Notes under the pieces: model-generated
Databases searched by the model: none
Seen by the model: only the letters and a program-made list of their open reading frames with translations
Told to the model about the DNA's origin: nothing
Origin: Microthyrium microscopicum
Taxonomy: Eukaryota > Ascomycota > Dothideomycetes > Microthyriales > Microthyriaceae
Direction: 5' to 3'
Assembly: GCA_010405405.1 (NCBI GenBank)
Contig: MU004237.1
Location: 1,375,345 to 1,439,344, forward strand
DNA length: 64,000 nucleotides
Part shown: positions 13,482 through 22,362 of the stretch, piece after piece
Layout of the letters: the number at the start of each line of letters is the position of its first letter
Position numbering within the stretch: the stretch's first letter is position 1
Made by a program: the position numbers and the translations under genes

Positions 13482-14790
13482 CCTTCTAATAGTAGTAGTA
13501 TTAGACTATATAGTATTTAATAGGTTATTAAGACCGTTAAATAAGAAAGTAGCAGTTATTACATTTAGAAAGAACTAGTCGTTAGCAACCTACTCCTTAG
13601 CAGTAAATAAGGTAGCTTTACCCTTTAGGGGTCCTTCTACTTAATAAGGAAGCTTTAATCTATACCTATAGTAGAAGTCCCTTAGGGCTAGTTAGTTCCT
13701 TAAAATAAATTATAGCTACTATCTATAGGTAGACTAGCGGGTCTAAACTATAATATAGAAGACGCATTTACGTTTATACTAGTACATTTAGTAATTACAA
13801 AGCAACCTAAGTTATTTATAAGCCTTTAAGAACCTATAAACTAGGAGTCTTACCTTCCTAAAGAGACGTTTAAAGTAGGGTAGCTTAATAATATCCCTAA
13901 TTAGTAGTTATAACCTATAGGCTTTATATAGAACTATAAAGATATGCTTAAACCCTAGCTACTTCTTAATTAGGTAATATAGCTTCCTCATTTAGGCAAG
14001 GGTATTAGTAGCAATAGCTAAATAAGTAGAGGAGGGTAGGTTACAGCTATTAAGAAAGGAAGTAATCTAGCTCGTAACTTCCTTAACTAAAGCTTCTAAA
14101 GTCTAGTCCCTACCTTCCTAGTAGTAGGATCCTAGGTAGAAAGACCCTACGCTAGTACTATTTATATATAAATTTAATATTTATTCTTAGCCCTAATTGC
14201 TTAATTTATTAGTAACAAAGGTAAAGTATTTCTACCTACCTAGTACGGTATAGACCTTCTTTATTATCTCTTAGTATTACTAATCTAGAAGAGGGCCTGC
14301 TAGGTCGCTAAAGGTAGGTAGCTATAATTATAAGTAAATAGTATAGAAAGCTTTAGCTAGTTCCTTCCTTAAAGAGAAGGAGTTAAAGAATAGATTATTA
14401 ATAAATACGCCCTTAGCGATATTACTCTTAAAGTATAGTTATGAGCTTAAGGAGATACTAATATACTATTCTTACTTAACGTAGAATATAGTACTAGCAA
14501 ATAAGGATCCTTCTACTATAGAGGAAAGCTTCTAGTTCTAAAGCTTCTTTTTATAGTATTCTTTACTCTCTTTATACTTACTATATTCATTTAAATAGCC
14601 CTAGTGTTAAGTAGGAGCGTAGGCGCGTTTAGCTTTATAGAAAGTATAGACACATATACCTACTTGTTTAAGAGGGTCGTAGGGAGGCATAAGCTAGTCG
14701 TACTTAAGGTTTCTAAGTCTTCCTATAGTCGTAGTTACTAAATAAAATAATAGTAGTTACTATAGAGAGAAGGTATAATTTATAAAGAAG
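13482..14790 (-). mobile_element. hAT-like DNA transposon fossil (transposase remnant)
   Basis: On the minus strand one frame runs for about 430 codons with only scattered stops, nearly all at places where a C-to-T or G-to-A change would create them. Recognisable stretches include VTTTIGRLRNLKYD followed by LMPPYDPLKQVGICVYTFYK near 14,640-14,750, and LQLLI-D--KLPYFK around 13,850-13,900. The last recalls the DSHGLQLLIKD block of hAT-like, RNase-H-fold transposases of fungi and oomycetes. Terminal inverted repeats and an 8-bp duplication were not found. Damage is lighter than in the two Gypsy elements. The frame continues at 5,829 on the other side of element B, so that element landed in this one. 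Family assignment is tentative; that it is a decayed protein-coding repeat is clearer. Confidence 0.5.
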
Positions 14791-14829
14791 GAAGTAATAG
14801 GGGTAAATACTTAGGTAGTAATTACTTAA

Positions 14830-15574
14830 TCTAGTAGTAACGCACGGGCCTACTTAAACTAGCATGCGCCACTGCATGCCAATTAGCATGCCTTTTATGG
14901 TGTTGGCGCCAATTATGCGAACCCTGCATGGTGGTACAACATATTCCGGCGGCATGCAGTTGCGAGGTCGGGTATGCAGCATTGAGCCAGAGCCACTCAT
15001 GTCACACTTGCCCTTGTCATTGCTGTTGCAACCTCCCGGATTCGTTTGTTGTCCCAAATTCTTTGGGGGAATTATCATTGATAACTTTTTGAATAATCTG
15101 GGGAAATATCAAGCTTTGCTGCTTTTAGCATTGGCGAATGGGCCGTGTCGCCACGCTTTAGCCCAATGGGTCATAGTTCAACTGCAATATTGGAGCGGAC
15201 GCTCCTTCCTAAGCCTTCTTTGATGTCACTGGTTTACTTTGGTGGTGGCTGCCTTTTAGTGCAGGGTGTTGAACTTTTAGCTGTCGTGCTTTGACTTACG
15301 AATGTGCTGCGGCGGCTTCCCAACGACCCAAACATGGGAAAGTGGACCTTTCTTTCTCGACGAATTGGCAAGCGTTCTCAGCCAATTCGGCCGCAATTTC
15401 CAATCGCGTCGGTCGTCGCTGCCAGCTTGAGTTGGCCAGGCTTTGCTTAGCACGTCCTTAAAGCTCCTTGTCCTCGTCTTCTTCTCCATCTTCTTTCTCC
15501 ATCAACCCAATTCATCAACTTTACACTTTTAATCAATCAGCTCTTCCATTCAACCAATTCAATCCACCATCAAA
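14830..15574. other. Intergenic DNA at the AT-rich/genic boundary
   Basis: The switch from RIP-degraded sequence to ordinary composition falls within about 20 bases of 14,840. The stretch up to the secreted-protein start at 15,575 has no gene I can support. An open frame of 119 codons at 14,864-15,223 has no recognisable motif and is probably chance. The last 80 bases before the start are pyrimidine-rich, as in many fungal 5' leaders. Confidence 0.6.
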
Positions 15575-16241
15575 ATGAAGTACACTGCTGTCATCATTGC
15601 TTCCCTCGGCATGGCCTCTGCCGCCATGTTCGAAAAGCGCGCCGTTGACCCGTAAGCTGATCCCAAACAATCAATGCTCATTCAAAACATCATCAATTGA
15701 CTCTTCTCCAGTGCTCAGGCTACCGCCTCTCTCTTCGCCGCTCTCCCATCTTCCCTCCAGGCCTTGGCCTTGACCAACCAACCATCGGCCGCTGCCGTCA
15801 TCTCCTCTGAGCTCTCTGGAGGAAGCGCTCCAGGTGAGAAACACACAATCGAGGCATTCTGACCATTTCTAACAATCAATTAGCTTGGTTCTCTTCCCTC
15901 CCAGCTGAGGTCCAGACCTACTTCATCACCCAGGGTGCTGCTGCTACTGCTGGTGCCAGCGCTGCTGCTTCCGTCGGTGCCTCCGCCAGCTGTAAGTCTT
16001 CTTCCAAGTCTTCATCGAAGCCCCTCAATTCTAATTACTTCCAGCTGCCATCGCTTCCATCACCAAGGGTGCTTCCAGCGCCATCGCCTCTGCCACTAGC
16101 GGTGCTGCCAAGAGCGCTACCGCCTCCGGCTCTGGATCTGCTGCTTCCAGCTCCTCTTCCGGATCTGGTGCCGCCCCAACTGGCGTCATTGGTGCTGGCA
16201 TTGCCGGTGCCATCGGCCTCGTTGGTATGCTCGCCCTATAA
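15575..16241 (+). CDS. Ala/Ser-rich secreted protein with probable GPI anchor signal
   Basis: Four exons (15,575-15,651; 15,712-15,833; 15,884-15,991; 16,045-16,241) join in frame to a protein of 167 residues. All three introns are 50-60 nt with GT-AG ends. The N-terminus (MKYTAVIIASLGMASAAMF) is a signal peptide, followed by a KR pair at about residues 21-22 that could be a Kex2-type site. The middle is rich in Ala and Ser and would be O-glycosylated. The C-terminus is a short hydrophobic tail (GVIGAGIAGAIGLVGMLAL) after a Ser/Gly stretch, the arrangement of fungal GPI-anchored cell-wall proteins. There is no cysteine in the mature part. It is probably a wall or surface protein; no enzymatic domain is visible. 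Confidence 0.88.
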
Positions 16242-16642
16242 GCGATCTACAACACTGTGGGGGAAACGGGTTGGTCTAGGTTGGCTACATCCAGTCTTAG
16301 GCTCATCTGCGTATTGGTCCGTTTGAACAAAAGTGATTCTGGTCTTTGTTGCTTGTAGTTGCAGGTAACGAGATAGGATCAGGTTAATACCATTATAATA
16401 CCGTTCAATTGCTTGTCTTCTGTGAGACTGTGATCAATTAATTGGTCGGTCCGAGCGCCTTGTGCATGCGACCCTATTACTAGCCTACTAATGGAACAAC
16501 TCTGACATCGCCTCTCACTTTCGACAGTCTCGAACACACCGTGAACAACTTAACGTTTCTCTTACGCCGCGTATGGGGATTTGGGAGCCATTGCGTTCTC
16601 AAAAACGCGTCGATGCCACGAAATGCACTTTTTCCGGAACCC
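16242..16642. other. Intergenic 3' flank of the secreted-protein gene
   Basis: Ordinary composition with no gene recognised. It covers the 3' untranslated region of the upstream gene and about 150 bp before the MITE. Confidence 0.5.
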
Positions 16643-16644
16643 TA

Positions 16645-16883
16645 CCGTAAAGATCGATTCTCACGGGTTCTAGGTCCCCAGTGAGGGTGCTGGGTTTTGC
16701 CAGATGGCTTGTGGGGCGTCCAAGAGGCGTCCAAAATGTGTTAAAACTAAACTTATTATAGCTAAGTGACAGTCAAAGCAAGCACTTCAACGCCCCGTTT
16801 TCAAAATGTGGTATAGAAATTGAGAATTGTGAAGCCACAAAAAACGCCAAATAGCTAGAACCCGTGAGAATCGATCTTTACGG
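16645..16883. mobile_element. MITE with perfect 29-bp terminal inverted repeats and TA duplication
   Basis: A 239-bp element starts CCGTAAAGATCGATTCTCAC and ends with its exact reverse complement. The inverted match covers 29 bp (16,645-16,673 and 16,855-16,883) without a mismatch, and both ends are flanked by TA (16,643-16,644 and 16,884-16,885). The TA target duplication and small non-coding interior fit a miniature element mobilised by a Tc1/mariner-type (Fot1/Pogo-like) transposase. It shows no sign of RIP, unlike the large repeats, perhaps because it is shorter than the size RIP detects. The perfect ends suggest a fairly recent insertion. Confidence 0.9.
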
Positions 16884-16885
16884 TA

Positions 16886-17584
16886 TGTGCATTGCAGCTT
16901 GCATCACGCTATACTTACCCGTCGGCCTAATCCAGATCCAACCAGTTTAAACGGCGTGTTCTGATTGGACAGATGCTTCACGATATAAGGCTCTTGCCAT
17001 GTCCACAACATTGAAGTAACTGTTACACTCAATTTTGTCAAGTATGAGTTTACAAAACTACTACACTTCAGCACCGAAAGCTTTCTTCGCTCACGGTTCG
17101 CATCGAATCTATGACTCTCCATTTACCACGCCGGGAAACGAAGCATTATTCCATTCTCAAGTAACGTTGGCGATGGTTTTTGAGCCGCGCTCTGCGCTAG
17201 CCAAGAAAACATCTATCAGAATTCTCATTGTATTGAATGGCCGTACAATAGCTGCTACCTAGAATCGTGGCGGCCAAGTCATTTTCAGTCTCATTGCAAG
17301 CAATGATAAACGATATCAAGTGTCCGATTGGCTCCCTTCTAGGCTCCCATTATGGCTGCAGTGGCTGCCAAGTGTCGAAGGAGCATATTCTCGGCGAGTT
17401 TTCTTGGTATTTTGATTCGTAGAGATAATAAGTAGAATAGAGAATGTTTGGTGGGTCTAGCGGGTATTCAAATAAGGTGTATATGCTGGTCTACTATGGA
17501 AACGGCCTTTGACCATAAACTAATTCGTTCATCTCTTCTTTCTTGCCAATCACTATTCAAAAGAACTTTCTCCAATTCTCCAAC
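16886..17584. other. Intergenic region upstream of the SDR gene
   Basis: No gene recognised. Short open frames here lack motifs and overlap on both strands. The last part up to 17,584 is the probable promoter and leader of the SDR gene. Confidence 0.5.
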
Positions 17585-18478
17585 ATGGTGGTCGCGGATA
17601 CTCTCTCCCTTGCCGGCAAAGTCGCCATTGTCACCGGCTCAGGTCGTGAAAACGGCATTGGCGCAGCGATTGCCACAACATTAGCTCGAAACGGCGCATC
17701 AGTGGTCATCCACTACGTCTCCTCCACCTCTACTGCTCGTGCCGAAAACGTAGCCAACAACATAACCCGCACCGGCGGAAAAGCGATTGTGGTTCGCGCC
17801 GATCTATCAACGCTTGAAGGAGCGCAAAAGCTCACTGAAGAAACGCTGAAGGGATTCGAGACTGACAAGATTGATATACTGGGTATCCACAACTTATTCC
17901 CTTCTTGAGCGCTATTGTTAATATGGTTCAATGATAGTGAATAATGCAGGCTACGGCAACATTCACAGCACCTTGGACGTTCCCATCGAAGATATTCATA
18001 AAATCGTTGGCATAAATCTCTACGGTCCCTTCTACCTAAACAGAACCGTCGTTCCCCATATGCCTCACGGCGGCCGCATTATCAATATTAGTTCCATTGT
18101 ATCAAAAGTTGGACCTGGCAGTATGCCAGTGTACGGTGCAACAAAAGCCGCATTGGACAATTTGACGTATTCTTGGGCAGAAGAGGTAAGTCTCCAAACC
18201 AGTCCCCAAAATGATACGGTTTTGACGATGATGAGTAGTTTGGAAAATCGAGAGGCATCACTGTCAACTCGATTGCGCCTGGTTTTGTCGCGACTGATCT
18301 AACGGAAGATCTTGTCAAAGTCGATAGTGTCTTGAAGGGAATAATGGCTACGACGAGAGCGGCTGATAGGATAGGTACGACGGAGGATGTTGCTGATGCG
18401 GTTTTACTGTTGGTTTCGGAGAAAAGTCGATGGATTACTGGGCAGTGGATTAGTGTTAGTGGTGGGATGACTGGGTGA
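17585..18478 (+). CDS. Short-chain dehydrogenase/reductase (SDR)
   Basis: Three exons (17,585-17,882; 17,938-18,185; 18,239-18,478) give a 261-residue classical SDR, a cytosolic NAD(P)H-dependent oxidoreductase of the Rossmann fold. Visible motifs in order are the cofactor loop TGSGRENGIG (about residues 16-25), NNAG (about 101-104), the catalytic serine in ISS and the catalytic YGATK (Tyr-x3-Lys). The C-terminal GGMTG is also usual for the family. I chose the ATG at 17,585 (CAACATGG context) over an in-frame ATG 42 nt upstream because it places the cofactor loop at the normal distance. Length is typical. The substrate cannot be deduced; the closest general resemblance is to fungal 3-oxoacyl-ACP-reductase-like and naphthol-reductase-like SDRs. 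Confidence 0.9.
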
Positions 18479-18735
18479 TTGTGATCAGTATGAAATTTAG
18501 AGTTTTTCTTGTTTGGCTGTGAAATTGATCAATGAAAGAAGGAATTTGATTTGATCGTTAGTTACCTAGCTTTACTCGTATTTGTTTGTTACTTCGGAGG
18601 CTACAAGCTCATTGATTCGAAACAGGCCATGCGCTTCAAACTCTGATATCCTCAATCCGCTTTCGACGATCAGATTCGCTGATTTCCACCTCCAAAGGCT
18701 ACTCTGCAAATGCTAGATAAGCTTTAGTCTTTACA

Positions 18736-20171
18736 TCAGACATCCTGTCTTTCATTCCCCCCAGAAGCAGAATAGCGCATTTCCGCCATATTGAACTCAA
18801 CTGCGCCCACGTCATGATTAACCTGGCTCTTACTGCTGGACTGAGTGAGATTCAGTCCTGCTGAAAGTCTTCTCGCCAACGCTGATCTCGCAGAGTTACT
18901 GCTAGAATCTCGAATGGAAATACCTGAACTGTTCTTCCGACGTCTTCCAGTACATGTGTCTGCCAAAGCTATGAACAGGGGGCGGAAGGTTACTACACAG
19001 CCGCCAATGATGTAGGCTACGACTTCTGCTTGGTTGAATGTTACTGCAATGGAGACGTCGTCTGCATGGATATGATATTAGTTGATGAGATGTGGGAAGA
19101 TAAGGAAAGGAGGAGAGTATTGAAGGCTTACATTGTATTGATTGTACATCACCCCAAGACCCGCCATCCGCTTGTATCCTAAAATCGGTAAAGTAAATCT
19201 TCGCAACAGCGAAAGCGCATCCCCTACCCACAGATTAATAAATGTCGCACTAAGAAACCAACAATGCCCGGCGGAACTGCCAGTTACTTACGCCAGAGAA
19301 AATCCAATAAAAAACGCAATCGAAACCTTCTGTTTCTTATCCAACATCTCCGAAAACATCATGAAAATCGACAAAACCGACATGATCACATCCACTCCTA
19401 CATTAGTGTACACTGACAGCCCGAAAACTAACTGCACAAACTGTTTGGTGGGGATTTTTGGATATCCTAGACACACGCCGGTGAATTCGTAGAGGATGGA
19501 GTTGCGTGGACTACCGCATGTGATGAGGTAGAATAGGCCTGATATGCTGTTGGCTAGAATGGTCACTGCTGTTATGATGTACATCACTGCACGTTGCCAT
19601 TTTGATACTATGAGCTAGAGATTGGGCCAGGAGTGTGAGAAAACTTTGTGATGCGTGTTTGCCTGATGGGGGTGAGATAACTTACTCTGAGGAGAAAACA
19701 GGCAATTGAAACTTTGACGCAGATTGTGGCTGCGATTACCAATACGGCGGAGACAACGTATATCTGTGCGAGTTGTATTAGCCAATGAAGCTTAAAGAAT
19801 CGCAATACACGATAAAGGTACTTCGGAGGAGATATGACATACGACGACCAATTCATTCATGAAGGCCATTATTTGACCACCAAGTATCAGCGCCAACAGC
19901 TTTGACGTTGTTACAGTCGCAGCTGTAAATATGAGCTTGTTTGTTATCAGTTCAAACTCTTAACGGTGGAAATTCTTGGGAGAGTACGAACCAGAGATGC
20001 GAACATGAAATAATCATCAAGGCCGTAAACTTTGTAGTAATGGGCCCTTACGATGAATCGAATGGCAACGAAAAGCCATACTAGAATGCCGAATGCTATT
20101 TGCGTTTGAATTGAAGGGTCATGAAGTGGTACGAATTGCGACTTTCGCTCTGTTGAGCGACGGAGGTTCAT
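18736..20171 (-). CDS. Rhodopsin-domain (PTH11-like) integral membrane protein
   Basis: Six exons (20,171-19,988; 19,922-19,843; 19,763-19,686; 19,614-19,292; 19,223-19,132; 19,061-18,736) join with matching phases to a 360-residue protein. It has about seven hydrophobic segments in the first 250 residues, then a hydrophilic Ser/Arg-rich tail. Recognisable family landmarks are YGLDDYFMFAS after the first helix, a VKVSIACFLLR segment at the end of a middle helix and ALADTC near the last helix. This is the fungal rhodopsin/PTH11-like family, with some members acting as surface-sensing GPCR-like receptors and most of unknown role. The family's usual cysteine-rich CFEM domain is absent. The first donor site (GTACTC) is weaker than the others, so the exon 1-2 join is the least certain. 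Confidence 0.82.
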
Positions 20172-20721
20172 GGTGTGATGTAGGATCTAACAATCCAGGG
20201 GTATACGATGAGAACACGGAGCCGAGTAGAGATTGCTGGATAGAGGTGAGCAGAAAAGGGTATGTTGCGCTAGGATGTTGCAGTAACTATCAACTCATAG
20301 AAACACAACGAGCAACGAGATCGTGAGATTTGGCCTCAAAAGGTTCATGAATTGGTGTTGACTATCAAAATATGTCCTGGACGTGGGAGGTTGAGGCGAA
20401 TTTCATTCACTGGTACGACTCCTGAAGGCTTGGGTTGCTCCAATCGGCTCTTCAGTATCCTCTAGAGTAGAAGTTGTACATTGCGATGTATGATGGTACA
20501 CTAGAGTATAGACAGCCTTGACTGGATATCAGATAACACAAGGCCAGCCGAAACACCGTAAACTTGTTGGAAAAGGCATTTGCTATGTCTTGAAAGAAAC
20601 CAGCATATTCATTATTTCAATAATTACCCAACTTAATTATTTGTCCATCAACGAACTCTTTAGCATTGAATGATCGCTCAAAAATCTCGCCAAACCAAAT
20701 TAGCCACAGAGTACAAATACT
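20172..20721. other. Intergenic region
   Basis: This is the 5' flank of the PTH11-like gene and the 3' flank of the dienelactone hydrolase gene, both on the minus strand. No further gene or repeat seen. Confidence 0.5.
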
Positions 20722-21672
20722 CTAAAGCCATCGCTTAAACCAATCCAAAACCTGCGCCAGCGAGTCCTCCAGACACTTCCTCTCCTCTGGATCATCAGGA
20801 TTACCCCTAACAGAAAAACCATGTCTACCCGGCTTATACACCTAATAACTGTCAGCTCCAAACCATCTATATCGATGCAGAAACCACATACCTTATGTTC
20901 CATTTCCGGCACTTTCCTCCCAGCCTTGATCTCTCTCTTCGTAATCTCCTCCACCTTCGCCTTCGTCTCAATCTTCACCCCCTGATCCTCCAATCCCCAA
21001 CCAATACCGACCGGCACCACCAACTTCTCCGCATCAGCAGGCAATTCTAGGTTGCTTGGATGAAGCGCTACAACAGCGTCTACTAAAGGCACTTTGATGC
21101 CATCTTTCTGTATCATTTGGCTTTCCATCGCCGCACGAATCGCATATCGACCTCCCCAACACGTTCCAACAATACCAATCTTCTGCTCTTTTGGCGTCGC
21201 GCGTCTCAAAGCGCCTAGAAAGTCCATGCAGATCTTATCGGTTGCTGCGAATTTATGTCGAGTCATCCACATGATGAACGTTGGCGCACCAGCTAACATG
21301 CCTGTGTACTTGCTCAGACTACTTTGTTTCTTAGCATCGACGGGAATGAGGACGTCCGCGACTTTAAGTGGGACGGGATCGCCTTTGAAGAAGTCGGGGA
21401 GGTAGACGAGATATTCACCAGACTTGGCGTAAGCGTCGGCGAGGAGTTTGTTGTTGGGGAGTAGGAGGCCGAAGATGTCAGAGTATAAGACTATGGTGGC
21501 ACGGGGATTGGTCCGGTTGCCGACGACATAGGTGTTTAGGCCATGGATTAGTTCTTCTTTGCCGGTGGGCTGGCCTGCGTGGATGGTGCCCTGAGGTATT
21601 GTTAATTGGGAGTTGGAACTAGAGGCTTTGGAAAGTATGGACCTTGATGCATTCTTCGCATGGAGCGCTCAT
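20722..21672 (-). CDS. Dienelactone hydrolase family protein
   Basis: Three exons (21,672-21,643; 21,590-20,892; 20,841-20,722) encode 282 residues. It is an alpha/beta-hydrolase of the dienelactone hydrolase family, acting on small ester or lactone substrates in the cytosol. The nucleophile motif is GTCWGG (catalytic Cys), followed by the acid-residue region GWGLEDQG and the catalytic His in KPGRHGFSVRG, which lies in the last exon. The ORF alone would miss this His; splicing the 50-nt intron restores it. The first exon is only ten codons (MSAPCEECIK) and its CEEC/CxxC pattern is common at the N-terminus of fungal family members. The gene is divergent from the Zn2Cys6 regulator, 691 bp away, so the two might share control, though nothing in the sequence proves it. 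Confidence 0.9.
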
Positions 21673-22362
21673 GGTGAGGGTTTGGAGTGAGATTGGTTGT
21701 GAGGGATCTTTTGTGGTGAGTTAGGATCTTGTAGGTTGATGAATACGTTTCTTTGCTTACTGCTTCTTCGGCTGATATAAAGATTTAAGGTTGGTCGGGT
21801 TTGGGCTAACTCAATGAGATGTTACGGAGTAGTTGATTTCAGTTCTGTATTCCACAAGAGTCTTCGAGCAATTGATGGAACTAGCTGGATGGATATGTGG
21901 ATGGGTGGTAGTTGTCCAATTCAGATCTTCTCATCATGGGCAAGGGAGCATTTTATCTCCAGAAAGACCCATGTCTTCTATGTATCAATTGTGGGTGTAA
22001 GTTGGGGGCCTGGTGGTTATCATGCATCCGGACACCATTCGGCAAGATCATCCCCTCTGCCAATACAAGCATTGAAGATGTATCAAAAGGTTCAAAGTAC
22101 ATACTGTCCGATCATTTGGCGAATGTAACAAGGGGAAGAAGATATTCTGGGACTTGCCGTCCAGCAAGCCCACAAGCTGGTTGCCAATCAGCGGGGGAAA
22201 CGTCCCACATGGAGGCTCGCTTACGGAGATTTAGATAGCAGAACCACCTTCAACGAGAATCTTTCCACTTGCCGACACGCCCGACAGGCAGACACTCAAA
22301 AATATAGATCACTAAGCAAGAGCCTACCTAGTCTCGGTGCAAATTACCTTGAAGGAAAAGGC
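21673..22362. promoter_or_regulatory. Divergent intergenic region between hydrolase and Zn2Cys6 regulator
   Basis: This 690-bp region holds both promoters. A CCAATCA box lies near 22,183 (TTGCCAATCAGC) and is followed at once by an AGCGGGGG run, a pairing often seen in fungal promoters. Two overlapping open frames on the plus strand (104-108 codons) have no motif and are dismissed. Confidence 0.4.

Noticed and set aside
1-14840. Centromere or telomere-proximal sequence
   Set aside because: The block contains recognisable decayed transposons and no telomere-type or satellite repeat. A centromeric location cannot be excluded but nothing here supports it.
14864-15223. A 119-codon plus-strand frame just right of the AT-rich block
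   Set aside because: No motif or domain-like pattern, and another frame overlaps it on the opposite strand. Probably chance.
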